Positions 1 through 5,328 of a stretch of 6,168 nucleotides of DNA are shown piece by piece (positions within the stretch are counted from its first letter, which is position 1; the number at the start of each line of letters is the position of its first letter). Source of the DNA: a bacterium (GTDB lineage Bacteria; Actinomycetota; Humimicrobiia; Humimicrobiales; Humimicrobiaceae). Below the pieces are notes generated by a model. It worked only from the letters and a program-made list of their open reading frames with translations. It made no database searches and was not told the DNA's origin. The stretch spans positions 1 to 6,168 of the forward strand of contig JAUWQC010000065.1 of NCBI GenBank assembly GCA_030611285.1. Reading direction: 5' to 3'. The position numbers and the translations under genes are program-made.

Positions 1-67
1 CTTTATCTATAAGGACCATACCTGTATTATTTTATCCTACCCTTTTCTATTTTCACTATCAATCAAT

Positions 68-96
68 CTTATAATTTATGCCCATATCAACTTCAA
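68..96 (-). promoter_or_regulatory. Possible leftward sigma-A promoter at window edge
   Basis: On the minus strand TTGAAG (91-96) is followed after exactly 17 nt by TATAAG (68-73). These match the -35 and -10 consensus at 4/6 and 5/6. Transcription would run leftward out of the window, and a minus-strand ATG lies at 17-19. The DNA is very A+T rich, so chance matches are common, and only about six codons of any gene would be visible. The other bases of 1-115 show nothing else I can support. Confidence 0.2.
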
Positions 97-115
97 CAAT
101 AATATAAAGAAAAAC

Positions 116-207
116 TGGCGGAGAGAGAGGGATTTGAACCCTCGAAGCAGCTTACGCCACTTACACGCTTTCCAAGCGTGCGCCTTCAACCACTCAGCCA
201 TCTCTCC
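116..207 (-). tRNA. tRNA-Ser (anticodon GGA)
   Basis: This is a complete class II serine tRNA of 92 nt including an encoded CCA end (116-118), with discriminator G at 119. The acceptor stem pairs GGAGAGA with TCTCTCC. The anticodon stem CACGC/GCGTG closes the loop TTGGAAA, whose anticodon GGA (171-173 on the minus strand) reads UCC and UCU. The long variable arm pairs AAGTGGC with GCTGCTT around a GTAA loop, which is diagnostic of Ser/Leu/Tyr tRNAs. The T arm is GAGGG-TTCAAAT-CCCTC. All stems are intact, so it should be functional. A T-rich stretch (105-114) follows the 3' end, but no separate terminator hairpin is visible. It lies downstream of the MATE gene on the same strand, with its own -10 candidates. 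Confidence 0.97.
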
Positions 208-218
208 ACCAATCAAAT

Positions 219-251
219 ATTATAACATACTACATATATAGCAATATTATA
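219..251 (-). promoter_or_regulatory. Two -10 boxes upstream of tRNA-Ser
   Basis: Two perfect TATAAT hexamers occur on the minus strand at 219-224 and 246-251, 27 bp apart. The nearer one would start transcription around position 212, about 5 nt before the mature tRNA, which suits a tRNA gene. Neither has a good -35 hexamer at 16-18 nt, so the assignment rests on the -10 boxes and their placement. Confidence 0.4.
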
Positions 252-290
252 CTCCATCATTCTTAAAAAAATGTTACATTGAATAATTAT

Positions 291-313
291 AGATAAAATC
301 AAAGATTTTTATC
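291..313 (-). terminator. A+T-rich inverted repeat after MATE gene; weak terminator candidate
   Basis: On the minus strand GATAAAAATC, a TTT loop and GATTTTATC form an imperfect stem with one bulged A, 38 nt past the MATE stop codon. The stem is nearly all A-T pairs and the T-tract after it is interrupted (TATAATTATT), so it is a poor intrinsic terminator. The position between the MATE stop and the tRNA promoter region is the main support. Confidence 0.25.
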
Positions 314-350
314 AGCATTAAGATAATTTTCAAAATAAATCAGCAAATGG

Positions 351-1715
351 CTATGTTTTTATTTTTTCTATTTCTATATTTTTATTTATTATTCTTATCT
401 CTCTTATCAGAAATATTCCAACAATTAGAAAAGAAAGGAAGTCTACAACCGGCCAGGAAATCCATACTCCCATCAGACCAAAGAAAATAGGTAATATGAA
501 AATTGCAGGTATAAAGAAGATTATATTTCTGGATAGGGTTATTACCAGAGCAGGCCTTGCTTTACCTATAGCCTGGAAGAATGTGCCTCCCAATATTGGA
601 ATGCCCCATAAAGGTGCCAGGACTGCTATTAATCTCAGCGGCATAGTGCCCTTTTCTATCAAATCAGGATCATTTGTAAAAATATTTATCAGAACCTGTG
701 GAAACCCTACCATAATAATAAAGCCGGCTATAGCGATACCGGTGGTCCAGATAAATGCTTCTTTAAAGACTTTTTTAACACGGTGATATTTTTTTGCTCC
801 ATAATTAAATCCTACAATGGGTGAGAAACCCTGACTTATTCCCATAATAGGCATAAATATCAAATCAATAATCCTGATTCCAATTCCGGTTATGGCAATA
901 TAAATATCCCCTCCATATTGCCTCACCATTCTGATAAATAACAGAAACACTATACTACCAATAATTTCCATTAAAAATGATGGAAACCCAAGGCTCAGAA
1001 TTCCACGGGATATAGATTTATTTATTTTAAACATATTAAACTTAATGTGAAATATACTCTTGCCTGACATAAAAAAAACTAAAATATAAATACCACTGGC
1101 CATATGGCTTATAACCGTGGCAATTGCTGCCCCTTGAACTCCCCATCTAAATACAACTATGAATATATAATCAAGAATTATATTTAAAATTGACCCTATA
1201 ATCATTTCATACATTGATGCTCTGGGTTTGCCTTCTGCTCTGATTAGACTGGTACCATTAATAGAAAAGGATAAAAATATAAAACCAAAGAGCATAATCT
1301 CAAGATAATCTTTGGCATAGGGTAGAACTTCACTGGAAGCACCTAAAAATTTAAGTATCCTGTCACTAAAAAGATAGATAGGGATAATTATTATGATATT
1401 TAAAATTGTATTTAATATAATGCTATCTCCACCTGCAATTATTGCCTTTTCTTTATCCCCTTTGCCCAGCGAACGGGATACTATAGAAGCTGCTCCTATC
1501 CCGGTAAGGAGACCTGCTGCAACTATAAGAATAATCACAGGTAGAACTATGGTAAGGCCGGCAATTGCATTTGGACCTATCACATTACCCACAAAAATAG
1601 TATCAACAAAATTATAAAGTGCTATTATTAACATTCCGGTTACGGTTGGAATAGAGAATTTAAATAATAGTACTCTTAAGTTTTCATTTAAAATTTGCTT
1701 CTTTTGCTTTTCCAT
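351..1715 (-). CDS. MATE family efflux transporter, MepA-like
   Basis: This 454-residue integral membrane protein belongs to the MATE family, cation-coupled antiporters that usually export drugs and other organic cations across the inner membrane. Length matches the family (about 440-460, twelve helices in two similar halves). The first half opens with the MepA-type stretch FKFSIPTVTGMLIIALYN, then VDTIFVG near residues 37-43. The second half contains the typical GISQGFSPIVGFNYGA motif and a following basic segment (KKYHRVKK). Long hydrophobic segments run throughout, and the end is a charged tail (EIRIINKNIEIEKIKT). The ATG at 1715 is the natural start because the short polar N terminus before the first helix is typical, but there is no clear Shine-Dalgarno (only GAAAGA nearby). 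A promoter lies at 1841-1868, with a structured leader between. Family is secure; the substrate cannot be read from sequence, and MepA-like membership is by eye. Confidence 0.93.
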   Translation of the reverse strand: MEKQKKQILNENLRVLLFKFSIPTVTGMLIIALYNFVDTIFVGNVIGPNAIAGLTIVLPVIILIVAAGLLTGIGAASIVSRSLGKGDKEKAIIAGGDSIILNTILNIIIIIPIYLFSDRILKFLGASSEVLPYAKDYLEIMLFGFIFLSFSINGTSLIRAEGKPRASMYEMIIGSILNIILDYIFIVVFRWGVQGAAIATVISHMASGIYILVFFMSGKSIFHIKFNMFKINKSISRGILSLGFPSFLMEIIGSIVFLLFIRMVRQYGGDIYIAITGIGIRIIDLIFMPIMGISQGFSPIVGFNYGAKKYHRVKKVFKEAFIWTTGIAIAGFIIMVGFPQVLINIFTNDPDLIEKGTMPLRLIAVLAPLWGIPILGGTFFQAIGKARPALVITLSRNIIFFIPAIFILPIFFGLMGVWISWPVVDFLSFLIVGIFLIREIRIINKNIEIEKIKT

Positions 1716-1837
1716 TATTTTGGCCGATCTTTCAAAAAGAACTTATATTCTAGAATAAAACTTATTTAATCAAGTCCCGGCAGGAACGTTTTTAATATAA
1801 TTTATGCCGCTGCCTTTAAATTTTGGCACACAAACCC
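1716..1837 (-). ncRNA. Structured 5' leader of MATE gene; riboswitch candidate
   Basis: The predicted transcript starts near the GGG at 1835-1837 and runs about 118 nt to the MATE ATG. Seen in it: a hairpin GUUCC-UGCC-GGGAC (1774-1787), the most GC-rich structure of the leader; a UGCC/GGCA stem (1825-1828 with 1811-1814); and a competing CGGCA/UGCCG pairing (1805-1809 with 1778-1782) that uses the loop and stem base of the first hairpin. AAAAC and GUUUU can also close around the hairpin. Mutually exclusive pairing is what a regulatory leader needs. Known: genes for MepA-type MATE transporters are preceded by the guanidine-IV (mepA motif) riboswitch in Clostridia. I do not remember that consensus well enough to match it, so class is open. 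No strong intrinsic terminator is visible before the ATG. Confidence 0.4.
1746..1757. repeat. 12-bp palindrome flanked by direct repeats in MATE leader
   Basis: TATTCTAGAATA is a perfect 12-bp palindrome 31 bp before the MATE start codon. It lies between two copies of AACTTAT (1740-1746 and 1759-1765, plus-strand reading), spaced 19 bp apart; the first overlaps the palindrome by one base. It could be a repressor site or part of an RNA fold near the start of translation. It may also be chance in A+T-rich DNA. Confidence 0.3.
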
Positions 1838-1840
1838 TTA

Positions 1841-1868
1841 ATTATATTAAAGGTCAAAGAATTGTCAG
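1841..1868 (-). promoter_or_regulatory. Sigma-A promoter for MATE gene
   Basis: The minus strand has CTGACA (1863-1868, 5/6 to TTGACA), a 16-nt spacer and a perfect TATAAT (1841-1846). The expected start is about 1834-1837, at a GGG. This gives the MATE gene a leader of about 118 nt. It is among the best promoter matches in the window. Confidence 0.6.
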
Positions 1869-2031
1869 CGAAGAGTCTATATGTTAAGAATGTTACATTT
1901 AGCACTGTGACTGGTATTATGTGATTTGAGTTATACTGTCTCTTTTTCAACTTTCAGGTTTCTGTTTAGTATCCTAAATTCCTGGAAAACAAATTCTCCG
2001 GTAATTAAAGAGAGATTAGATAACAACTAAA
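1869..2031. other. Remainder of 316-nt intergenic region, no gene found
   Basis: The gap between the zinc-ribbon gene and the MATE gene is 316 nt. Its left part holds the MATE promoter and leader. In this right part I see no plausible ORF on either strand. There is an imperfect stem-loop around 1955-1984 (CAGG/CCTG outside, TTTAG/CTAAA inside) with no T-tract on either side, so it is not a clear terminator. The near-palindrome AATGTTACATT is at 1889-1899, upstream of the MATE -35 box. Confidence 0.5.
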
Positions 2032-2490
2032 TTAAAACTTACTTACAAAATCATCTTTTAACCTGTAGCCGCAGTAAGGGCAGAGATTAAAATCCTGTTT
2101 TATTTTTCTATTGCATTCCGGACACTTATTTTTTTGCTTTGATTTTTTAACTCTTTTTAATTCAGGAAGCTTTCCAATACCCAGTTCTGATTCTTTTAAA
2201 TTAAATGCATTTTTTAATTTATTTAAGACAACTATGCTTTCTTTTTTTAACCCGCCTTCTTCTCTGGATAATTTCTCATATACTCTTTTAAAAAGGCCCT
2301 TAATATCTGTATCTTCAAACTTCTCCAGCACTTTTATTTCATTATCCAGAAGCTCTTTGTAAATCAATATATTATCCTCAATACTATCAAACTGTTTATC
2401 CAATTTCTCATCACACTGTTTACAATATGGAGCATAGGATTTATCTTTTAAAATTTTTCCGCATTCCTCGCATTTTTCAACTTCTTCCAC
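2032..2490 (-). CDS. Double zinc-ribbon protein of unknown function
   Basis: This is a 152-residue soluble protein with a zinc ribbon at each end and a helical middle. The N-terminal ribbon uses C7, C10, C23 and C26 (CEEC...CKQC); the C-terminal one uses C123, C126, C137 and C140 (CPEC...CPYCGYRL). Both have the CxxC spacing of short bacterial zinc ribbons. Residues 30-115 are rich in K, E, L and D and look alpha-helical; I do not recognise the domain. There is no signal peptide or membrane segment. The start is GTG, chosen because AGGAGT lies 4 nt upstream. The oxidoreductase gene ends 121 nt upstream on the same strand and no strong promoter is visible between, so readthrough is possible. 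The ribbons suggest a role in binding protein or nucleic acid, but this is inference only. Confidence 0.85.
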   Translation of the reverse strand: MEEVEKCEECGKILKDKSYAPYCKQCDEKLDKQFDSIEDNILIYKELLDNEIKVLEKFEDTDIKGLFKRVYEKLSREEGGLKKESIVVLNKLKNAFNLKESELGIGKLPELKRVKKSKQKNKCPECNRKIKQDFNLCPYCGYRLKDDFVSKF

Positions 2491-2494
2491 TTTT

Positions 2495-2500
2495 ACTCCT
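2495..2500 (-). promoter_or_regulatory. Ribosome binding site setting GTG start of zinc-ribbon gene
   Basis: AGGAGT on the minus strand is separated by AAAA from the GTG codon at 2488-2490. This strong site fixes the GTG start and makes the full N-terminal CxxC ribbon part of the protein. Confidence 0.75.
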
Positions 2501-2598
2501 TTTTATGTTACTTGAGTCAATCCTGTTAAAAACAGAACTTTTTTACATCTGGCAATATTACCATAAAATACACAAAATAAAAGAGTTTTTATAGCAAA

Positions 2599-2622
2599 TT
2601 TACCTTCTTATTTACCTTCTTA
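2599..2622. repeat. Perfect 12-bp tandem duplication across oxidoreductase stop codon
   Basis: The minus-strand unit TAAGAAGGTAAA occurs twice with no gap (2611-2622 and 2599-2610). The first copy contains the last two arginine codons and the TAA stop of the oxidoreductase. Because the unit is 12 bp, frame is kept, and the second copy supplies another in-frame TAA four codons later. It looks like a small slippage duplication. Confidence 0.85.
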
Positions 2623-3826
2623 ATAACTCACTTACATATCTAGCTATAGCCAGTGAAGCGGTAAGACCAGGCGAATCTATTCCCACCAGGTTTATAAGAT
2701 TGGGATATTCTGGATCCCTCTCAATTACGAAATCATAATAATTTTTTAACCTGGCCCTTATACCGGCCTGATGAAGACTTATATCTTCCAGTTTCAGACC
2801 GGGAAAAAATGATCTAACCATATCAAGATAATAGTCCTCTTCTCTTACCTGGCTATAATCTTCCCGGTCTTTCGGTTTTGAATAAGCCGGACCCATAGTT
2901 ACCGTGTCACCAATAATATACTCTTTTCCCCTCTTCTCAAAAGTTGGGCTAAGATGCACCCCTGCAGATCTATTCACTTTTCCCTGATTAAACTGTTTTT
3001 GAAATTCCCCGAAAGGAACTCTTAATCTTTCTCCATCAGGAGGAAGATAGCCAAAAGGCACCGGATAAACATTTAAACCGTTCATAAAGATATCTTCCCT
3101 TTTTGTTTTATAGAATTTGGCTGACTCCCCTTTAACCGGATCCATCCGGTAGGGGCTTTCCGGATTTACCATTCGGGCGATATCATCCGAGTAAAGTCCG
3201 GCAGCATTGATAATTATCCTGGTTTTAAAGATTTCAACTTCGGTACCTGATCTTATCTTAACTTTAAAACCTTTACCTTCCGGTTCAATTTTAAATACTT
3301 CATTTCCAACCAGGAACATTGCTCCATAAGATTCTGCAAGCCGGTAAAGTTTGTCCACCAGACTTGTAGACTCAATAATTCCGGAAGACGGCACATACAG
3401 GGCGGAAACTGCCTTAACATTGGGCTCATATTGGGTCACCTTATTGCCATCAATCATCTCAATTCCTGGAACCTGATTTTCTACAGCAGTTTTGTAAACA
3501 TCTTCAAGATATTCTTCTTCCAGCAGGTCAGTGGCTACCAGAAGCTTACCCGTTTTCTTATTAGGGATATTATGTTCGGCACAAAACCGGTAAAGCATTT
3601 CATTCCCCTCCATACACAGCTTTGCCTTTAGAGGCTCCACTTTTTTAGGATAATAAATTCCCGCGTGTATTACCCCTGAATTTCTGGAAGACTGATTTTC
3701 TCCTTTGATCTGTCTATTTTTCTCAACTACTACTATATCCTTGCCGGAATCTCTGGAAAGTTCATAAGCCACCGCACAGCCTATAACTCCCCCGCCAATT
3801 ATTGTGATTTGAACTTCTAGAGACAT
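2612..3826 (-). CDS. FAD-dependent oxidoreductase, L-2-hydroxyglutarate oxidase type
   Basis: This 404-residue protein of the DAO superfamily resembles L-2-hydroxyglutarate dehydrogenase/oxidase (LhgO, COG0579), which oxidises L-2-hydroxyglutarate to 2-oxoglutarate and passes electrons to quinone or oxygen. Visible: the FAD-binding loop GGGVIG (11-16) with acidic E35 ending the second strand; SSRNSGVIHAGIYYP (46-60) with H54; INAAGLYSDDIA (206-217); YPVPFGY (254-260); and the C-terminal flavin motif GIDSPGLTASLA (382-393). LhgO proper has His where this has R48 (NSGVIH context), so the substrate may differ. Length is close to the E. coli enzyme (about 420). The ATG is the only usable start: an in-frame TAA lies 9 nt upstream and no other start precedes the FAD loop. 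There is no Shine-Dalgarno, and only a lone TATTAT (3847-3852) as a -10 candidate. Its base composition is richer in G+C than the DegV region. Confidence 0.88.
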   Translation of the reverse strand: MSLEVQITIIGGGVIGCAVAYELSRDSGKDIVVVEKNRQIKGENQSSRNSGVIHAGIYYPKKVEPLKAKLCMEGNEMLYRFCAEHNIPNKKTGKLLVATDLLEEEYLEDVYKTAVENQVPGIEMIDGNKVTQYEPNVKAVSALYVPSSGIIESTSLVDKLYRLAESYGAMFLVGNEVFKIEPEGKGFKVKIRSGTEVEIFKTRIIINAAGLYSDDIARMVNPESPYRMDPVKGESAKFYKTKREDIFMNGLNVYPVPFGYLPPDGERLRVPFGEFQKQFNQGKVNRSAGVHLSPTFEKRGKEYIIGDTVTMGPAYSKPKDREDYSQVREEDYYLDMVRSFFPGLKLEDISLHQAGIRARLKNYYDFVIERDPEYPNLINLVGIDSPGLTASLAIARYVSELLRR

Positions 3827-3897
3827 AATATTTTAAAGTTAGTAAGATAATAATTTGGTTTACTTATTAAAAATTGTGAGAGACAGGAAAATTACTT

Positions 3898-4122
3898 TCA
3901 TTTATCCTTAGCTTCCTTTTTATTAGAGCCAAATATCTGCTTTTTTCTATTGTTAAATTCTTTTTCTGTTATAAGTCCTTTTTTTCTAAGCTCTTCTAGC
4001 TGTTTTAGAATGACCTTTTGATTGATTTCCCTTGCTTTTTTATCTCCAGGTTTATGGTGAGATAGATCTTCATTTAATATATTTAATTTTAATGGTTTTG
4101 ATTTCTTTCCTACTTTAGCCAT
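3898..4122 (-). CDS. Small basic protein with SHOCT-like domain
   Basis: This 74-residue, lysine-rich cytosolic protein has no signal peptide or membrane segment. Residues 37-64 (VILKQLEELRKKGLITEKEF and the bases after it) match the SHOCT pattern: a helix, a KGLIT turn, then a second helix. SHOCT is a short domain usually found at the C terminus of larger proteins and thought to mediate oligomerisation. Here it is almost the whole protein, behind a basic, probably disordered N-terminal part (residues 1-35) and a charged tail (NKKEAKDK). The ATG has a clear AAAGGAG 8 nt upstream (4131-4137), and a TATAAT lies at 4169-4174. The oxidoreductase starts 71 nt downstream, so the two may share a transcript. 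Function unknown. Confidence 0.8.
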   Translation of the reverse strand: MAKVGKKSKPLKLNILNEDLSHHKPGDKKAREINQKVILKQLEELRKKGLITEKEFNNRKKQIFGSNKKEAKDK

Positions 4123-4130
4123 TTCTTACT

Positions 4131-4137
4131 CTCCTTT
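4131..4137 (-). promoter_or_regulatory. Ribosome binding site of SHOCT-like gene
   Basis: AAAGGAG on the minus strand, 8 nt before the ATG at 4122. It is strong compared with the weak or missing sites of the DegV, oxidoreductase, MATE and DAK2 genes, and supports this short ORF as a real gene. Confidence 0.75.
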
Positions 4138-4168
4138 CTGAAGATTATTGATGGCATTGAGGATTTTT

Positions 4169-4174
4169 ATTATA
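4169..4174 (-). promoter_or_regulatory. -10 box upstream of SHOCT-like gene
   Basis: A perfect TATAAT on the minus strand would start a transcript near 4162, about 40 nt before the SHOCT-like ATG. The best -35 candidates at 17-19 nt (CATTTA, TTCATT) are poor, so this is a partial promoter match. It suggests the gene need not depend on readthrough from DegV. Confidence 0.4.
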
Positions 4175-4224
4175 TATTTCTTGATAAAATTTAAATGAAT
4201 CACTTGACCACCTATTTATGCTTT

Positions 4225-4242
4225 CTATTGAATTAGCAATAG
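4225..4242. repeat. Short inverted repeat after DegV gene
   Basis: CTATTG and CAATAG form a 6-bp stem around a 6-nt loop, 22 nt past the DegV stop codon. No T-tract follows on the minus strand, so it is not a convincing terminator; it could protect a transcript end or be chance. Confidence 0.25.
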
Positions 4243-4264
4243 TATTAAAAATAATTTTCCAGTA

Positions 4265-5140
4265 TTAAAGTTTATGTAACTCCACCCTGGGACAGATACC
4301 TATGCCCCAAATACCTGGGCCAGTATGTGCGCTCATTATAGTAGTTATTTCAGTTATAATTAGTTCATCAATTTCAATATCATTATCATCTCTTACCATC
4401 TTTTCAAGTGCTATGGCAGCATTTCTATCAGAACCATAAAAAATACCGATTTCATTTTTATAAGTAGAGGAAGCTGCCTTTTTTGCTTGTTTGTATAGTT
4501 CTGCTGTAGCATTTCTTTTGCTTCTAGTAAATTTTTTTAGCTTTATCTTTCCATTTCTATCTATAGTAACAATAGGCTTAAATCTTATTGCTGAGCTTAA
4601 AAATTTTCCTAAAAAAGGTGCCCTTCCTCCTTTAAACAGATGCTCAAAGTTTTCAATTGCCCCAAAAAATTTACTTTTCTCTATTAGAATATCTATTAAA
4701 TGGTCTATTTTTTCCTCACTAACTCCACTTTTTACAGCCTTTGCTGCTTCTAGCACAATAAGACCAAGGCTTATTGTGACATTTTTGGAATCAATAACCT
4801 TGATCTTAGTGTTGGGAAAGAACTTTTTAGCTTGATTTGCACAATTTACAGTACCTGAAAGTCTTGAGCTAAGATGAATGGAATAAATTGTGGTTTTTTT
4901 CTCATTATTTATTAAATTCTCGTAAAGATTTACAAAATCTACAGTAGAAGGAGTGGAGGTCATTACTTTTATTCCAGCCTCCAGTTTTTCATAAACTTCT
5001 TTGTTGGTAATTTCCTTTCCCTCTTTATATAACTTTCCTTCATAGCCAACATACAAAGGTATGATAGTAATATTGTTATTCCTGGCCAATGATACAGGTA
5101 TATCAGCAGTGGTATCTGTAACTATTGCAATATTATCCAT
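4265..5140 (-). CDS. DegV family fatty-acid-binding protein (FakB-type)
   Basis: DegV/FakB proteins bind a single fatty acid and present it to the kinase FakA, which phosphorylates the carboxylate; the acyl-phosphate then feeds PlsX/PlsY phospholipid synthesis. The 291 residues fit the family (about 280-290). Visible: N-terminal IAIVTDTTADIP (4-15); TSTPS (61-65), the loop that with the serine near 91-92 (HLSSRLSGT, 89-97) holds the fatty acid carboxylate; HLFKGGRAPF (167-176); and the C-terminal AHTGPGIWGIG (271-281). No signal peptide or membrane segment. The ATG is directly before the first strand; upstream is only a weak AGAAAG (5150-5155). A weak promoter (TTGACT-N19-TAAAAT) lies in the shared gap. 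It diverges from a DAK2 kinase gene, the expected partner. Family is secure; which fatty acid it prefers cannot be read. Confidence 0.93.
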   Translation of the reverse strand: MDNIAIVTDTTADIPVSLARNNNITIIPLYVGYEGKLYKEGKEITNKEVYEKLEAGIKVMTSTPSTVDFVNLYENLINNEKKTTIYSIHLSSRLSGTVNCANQAKKFFPNTKIKVIDSKNVTISLGLIVLEAAKAVKSGVSEEKIDHLIDILIEKSKFFGAIENFEHLFKGGRAPFLGKFLSSAIRFKPIVTIDRNGKIKLKKFTRSKRNATAELYKQAKKAASSTYKNEIGIFYGSDRNAAIALEKMVRDDNDIEIDELIITEITTIMSAHTGPGIWGIGICPRVELHKL

Positions 5141-5167
5141 AGTTTAGTACTTTCTATTCTATAAAAA

Positions 5168-5198
5168 ATTTTAATTACTTGACTTATCATTAAGTCAA
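5168..5198 (-). promoter_or_regulatory. Candidate promoter for DegV gene
   Basis: The minus strand has TTGACT (5193-5198, 5/6), a 19-nt spacer and TAAAAT (5168-5173, 5/6). The spacer is longer than the ideal 17, so this would be a weaker promoter than the one facing it. The start would fall near 5161, giving a leader of about 20 nt. Its -35 box is one arm of the palindrome at 5179-5198. Confidence 0.4.
5179..5198. repeat. Perfect palindrome between divergent DegV and DAK2 genes
   Basis: TTGACTTA and TAAGTCAA form an 8-bp perfect inverted repeat around TCAT. Each arm contains the -35 hexamer of one of the two divergent promoters, so a dimeric regulator bound here could control both genes at once. 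It may equally be a by-product of two facing -35 boxes. Confidence 0.6.
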
Positions 5199-5207
5199 AT
5201 ATATCAT
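5179..5207 (+). promoter_or_regulatory. Sigma-A promoter for DAK2 gene
   Basis: TTGACT (5179-5184, 5/6) and TATCAT (5202-5207, 5/6) are separated by exactly 17 nt. Transcription would start near 5214, giving the DAK2 gene a leader of about 115 nt. With 1841-1868 it is one of the two best promoter matches here. Confidence 0.6.
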
Positions 5208-5217
5208 TACAAATAGT

Positions 5218-5239
5218 TTACCTATCGGTAAGTAAGTAA
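5218..5239. promoter_or_regulatory. Possible operator at start of DAK2 transcript
   Basis: TTACC and GGTAA form an inverted repeat around TATC (5218-5231), with GTAA repeated three times on its right side (5228-5239). Read on the minus strand the core is TTACTTACCGATAGGTAA, a form often seen in TetR-type repressor sites. It lies roughly +5 to +18 from the predicted DAK2 start, where a bound repressor would block transcription. No regulator gene is in the window, so the protein is unknown. Confidence 0.4.
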
Positions 5240-5328
5240 ATATTTTAACATACAATAATAAAAATTAAAATTATGAAAGCATATAAAAAGCAAGATAAAT
5301 CTATTAATAGAATTGATTTTAAACAAAA

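Noticed and set aside
1..19. Minus-strand ATG at 17-19 (MVLIDK...) as the start of a gene leaving the window
   Set aside because: Six codons are too few, and no ribosome binding site is at proper distance. Kept only as context for the possible promoter at 68-96.
496..1617. Plus-strand ORFs inside the MATE gene
   Set aside because: They mirror a gene with clear family motifs on the minus strand and have no support of their own.
1771..1835. Short minus-strand reading frame ending ...KNVPAGT in the MATE leader
   Set aside because: It is only about 20 codons from an upstream in-frame stop, has no ribosome binding site, and overlaps the structured leader. I do not recognise it.
1955..1984. Imperfect stem-loop as terminator of the zinc-ribbon gene
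   Set aside because: Stem is interrupted and no T-tract follows in either direction.
2521..2545. CTGTT-AAA-AACAG hairpin followed by a T-run on the plus strand, like a terminator
   Set aside because: The T-run is on the plus strand, where no gene ends here. On the minus strand the hairpin has no T-tract after it.
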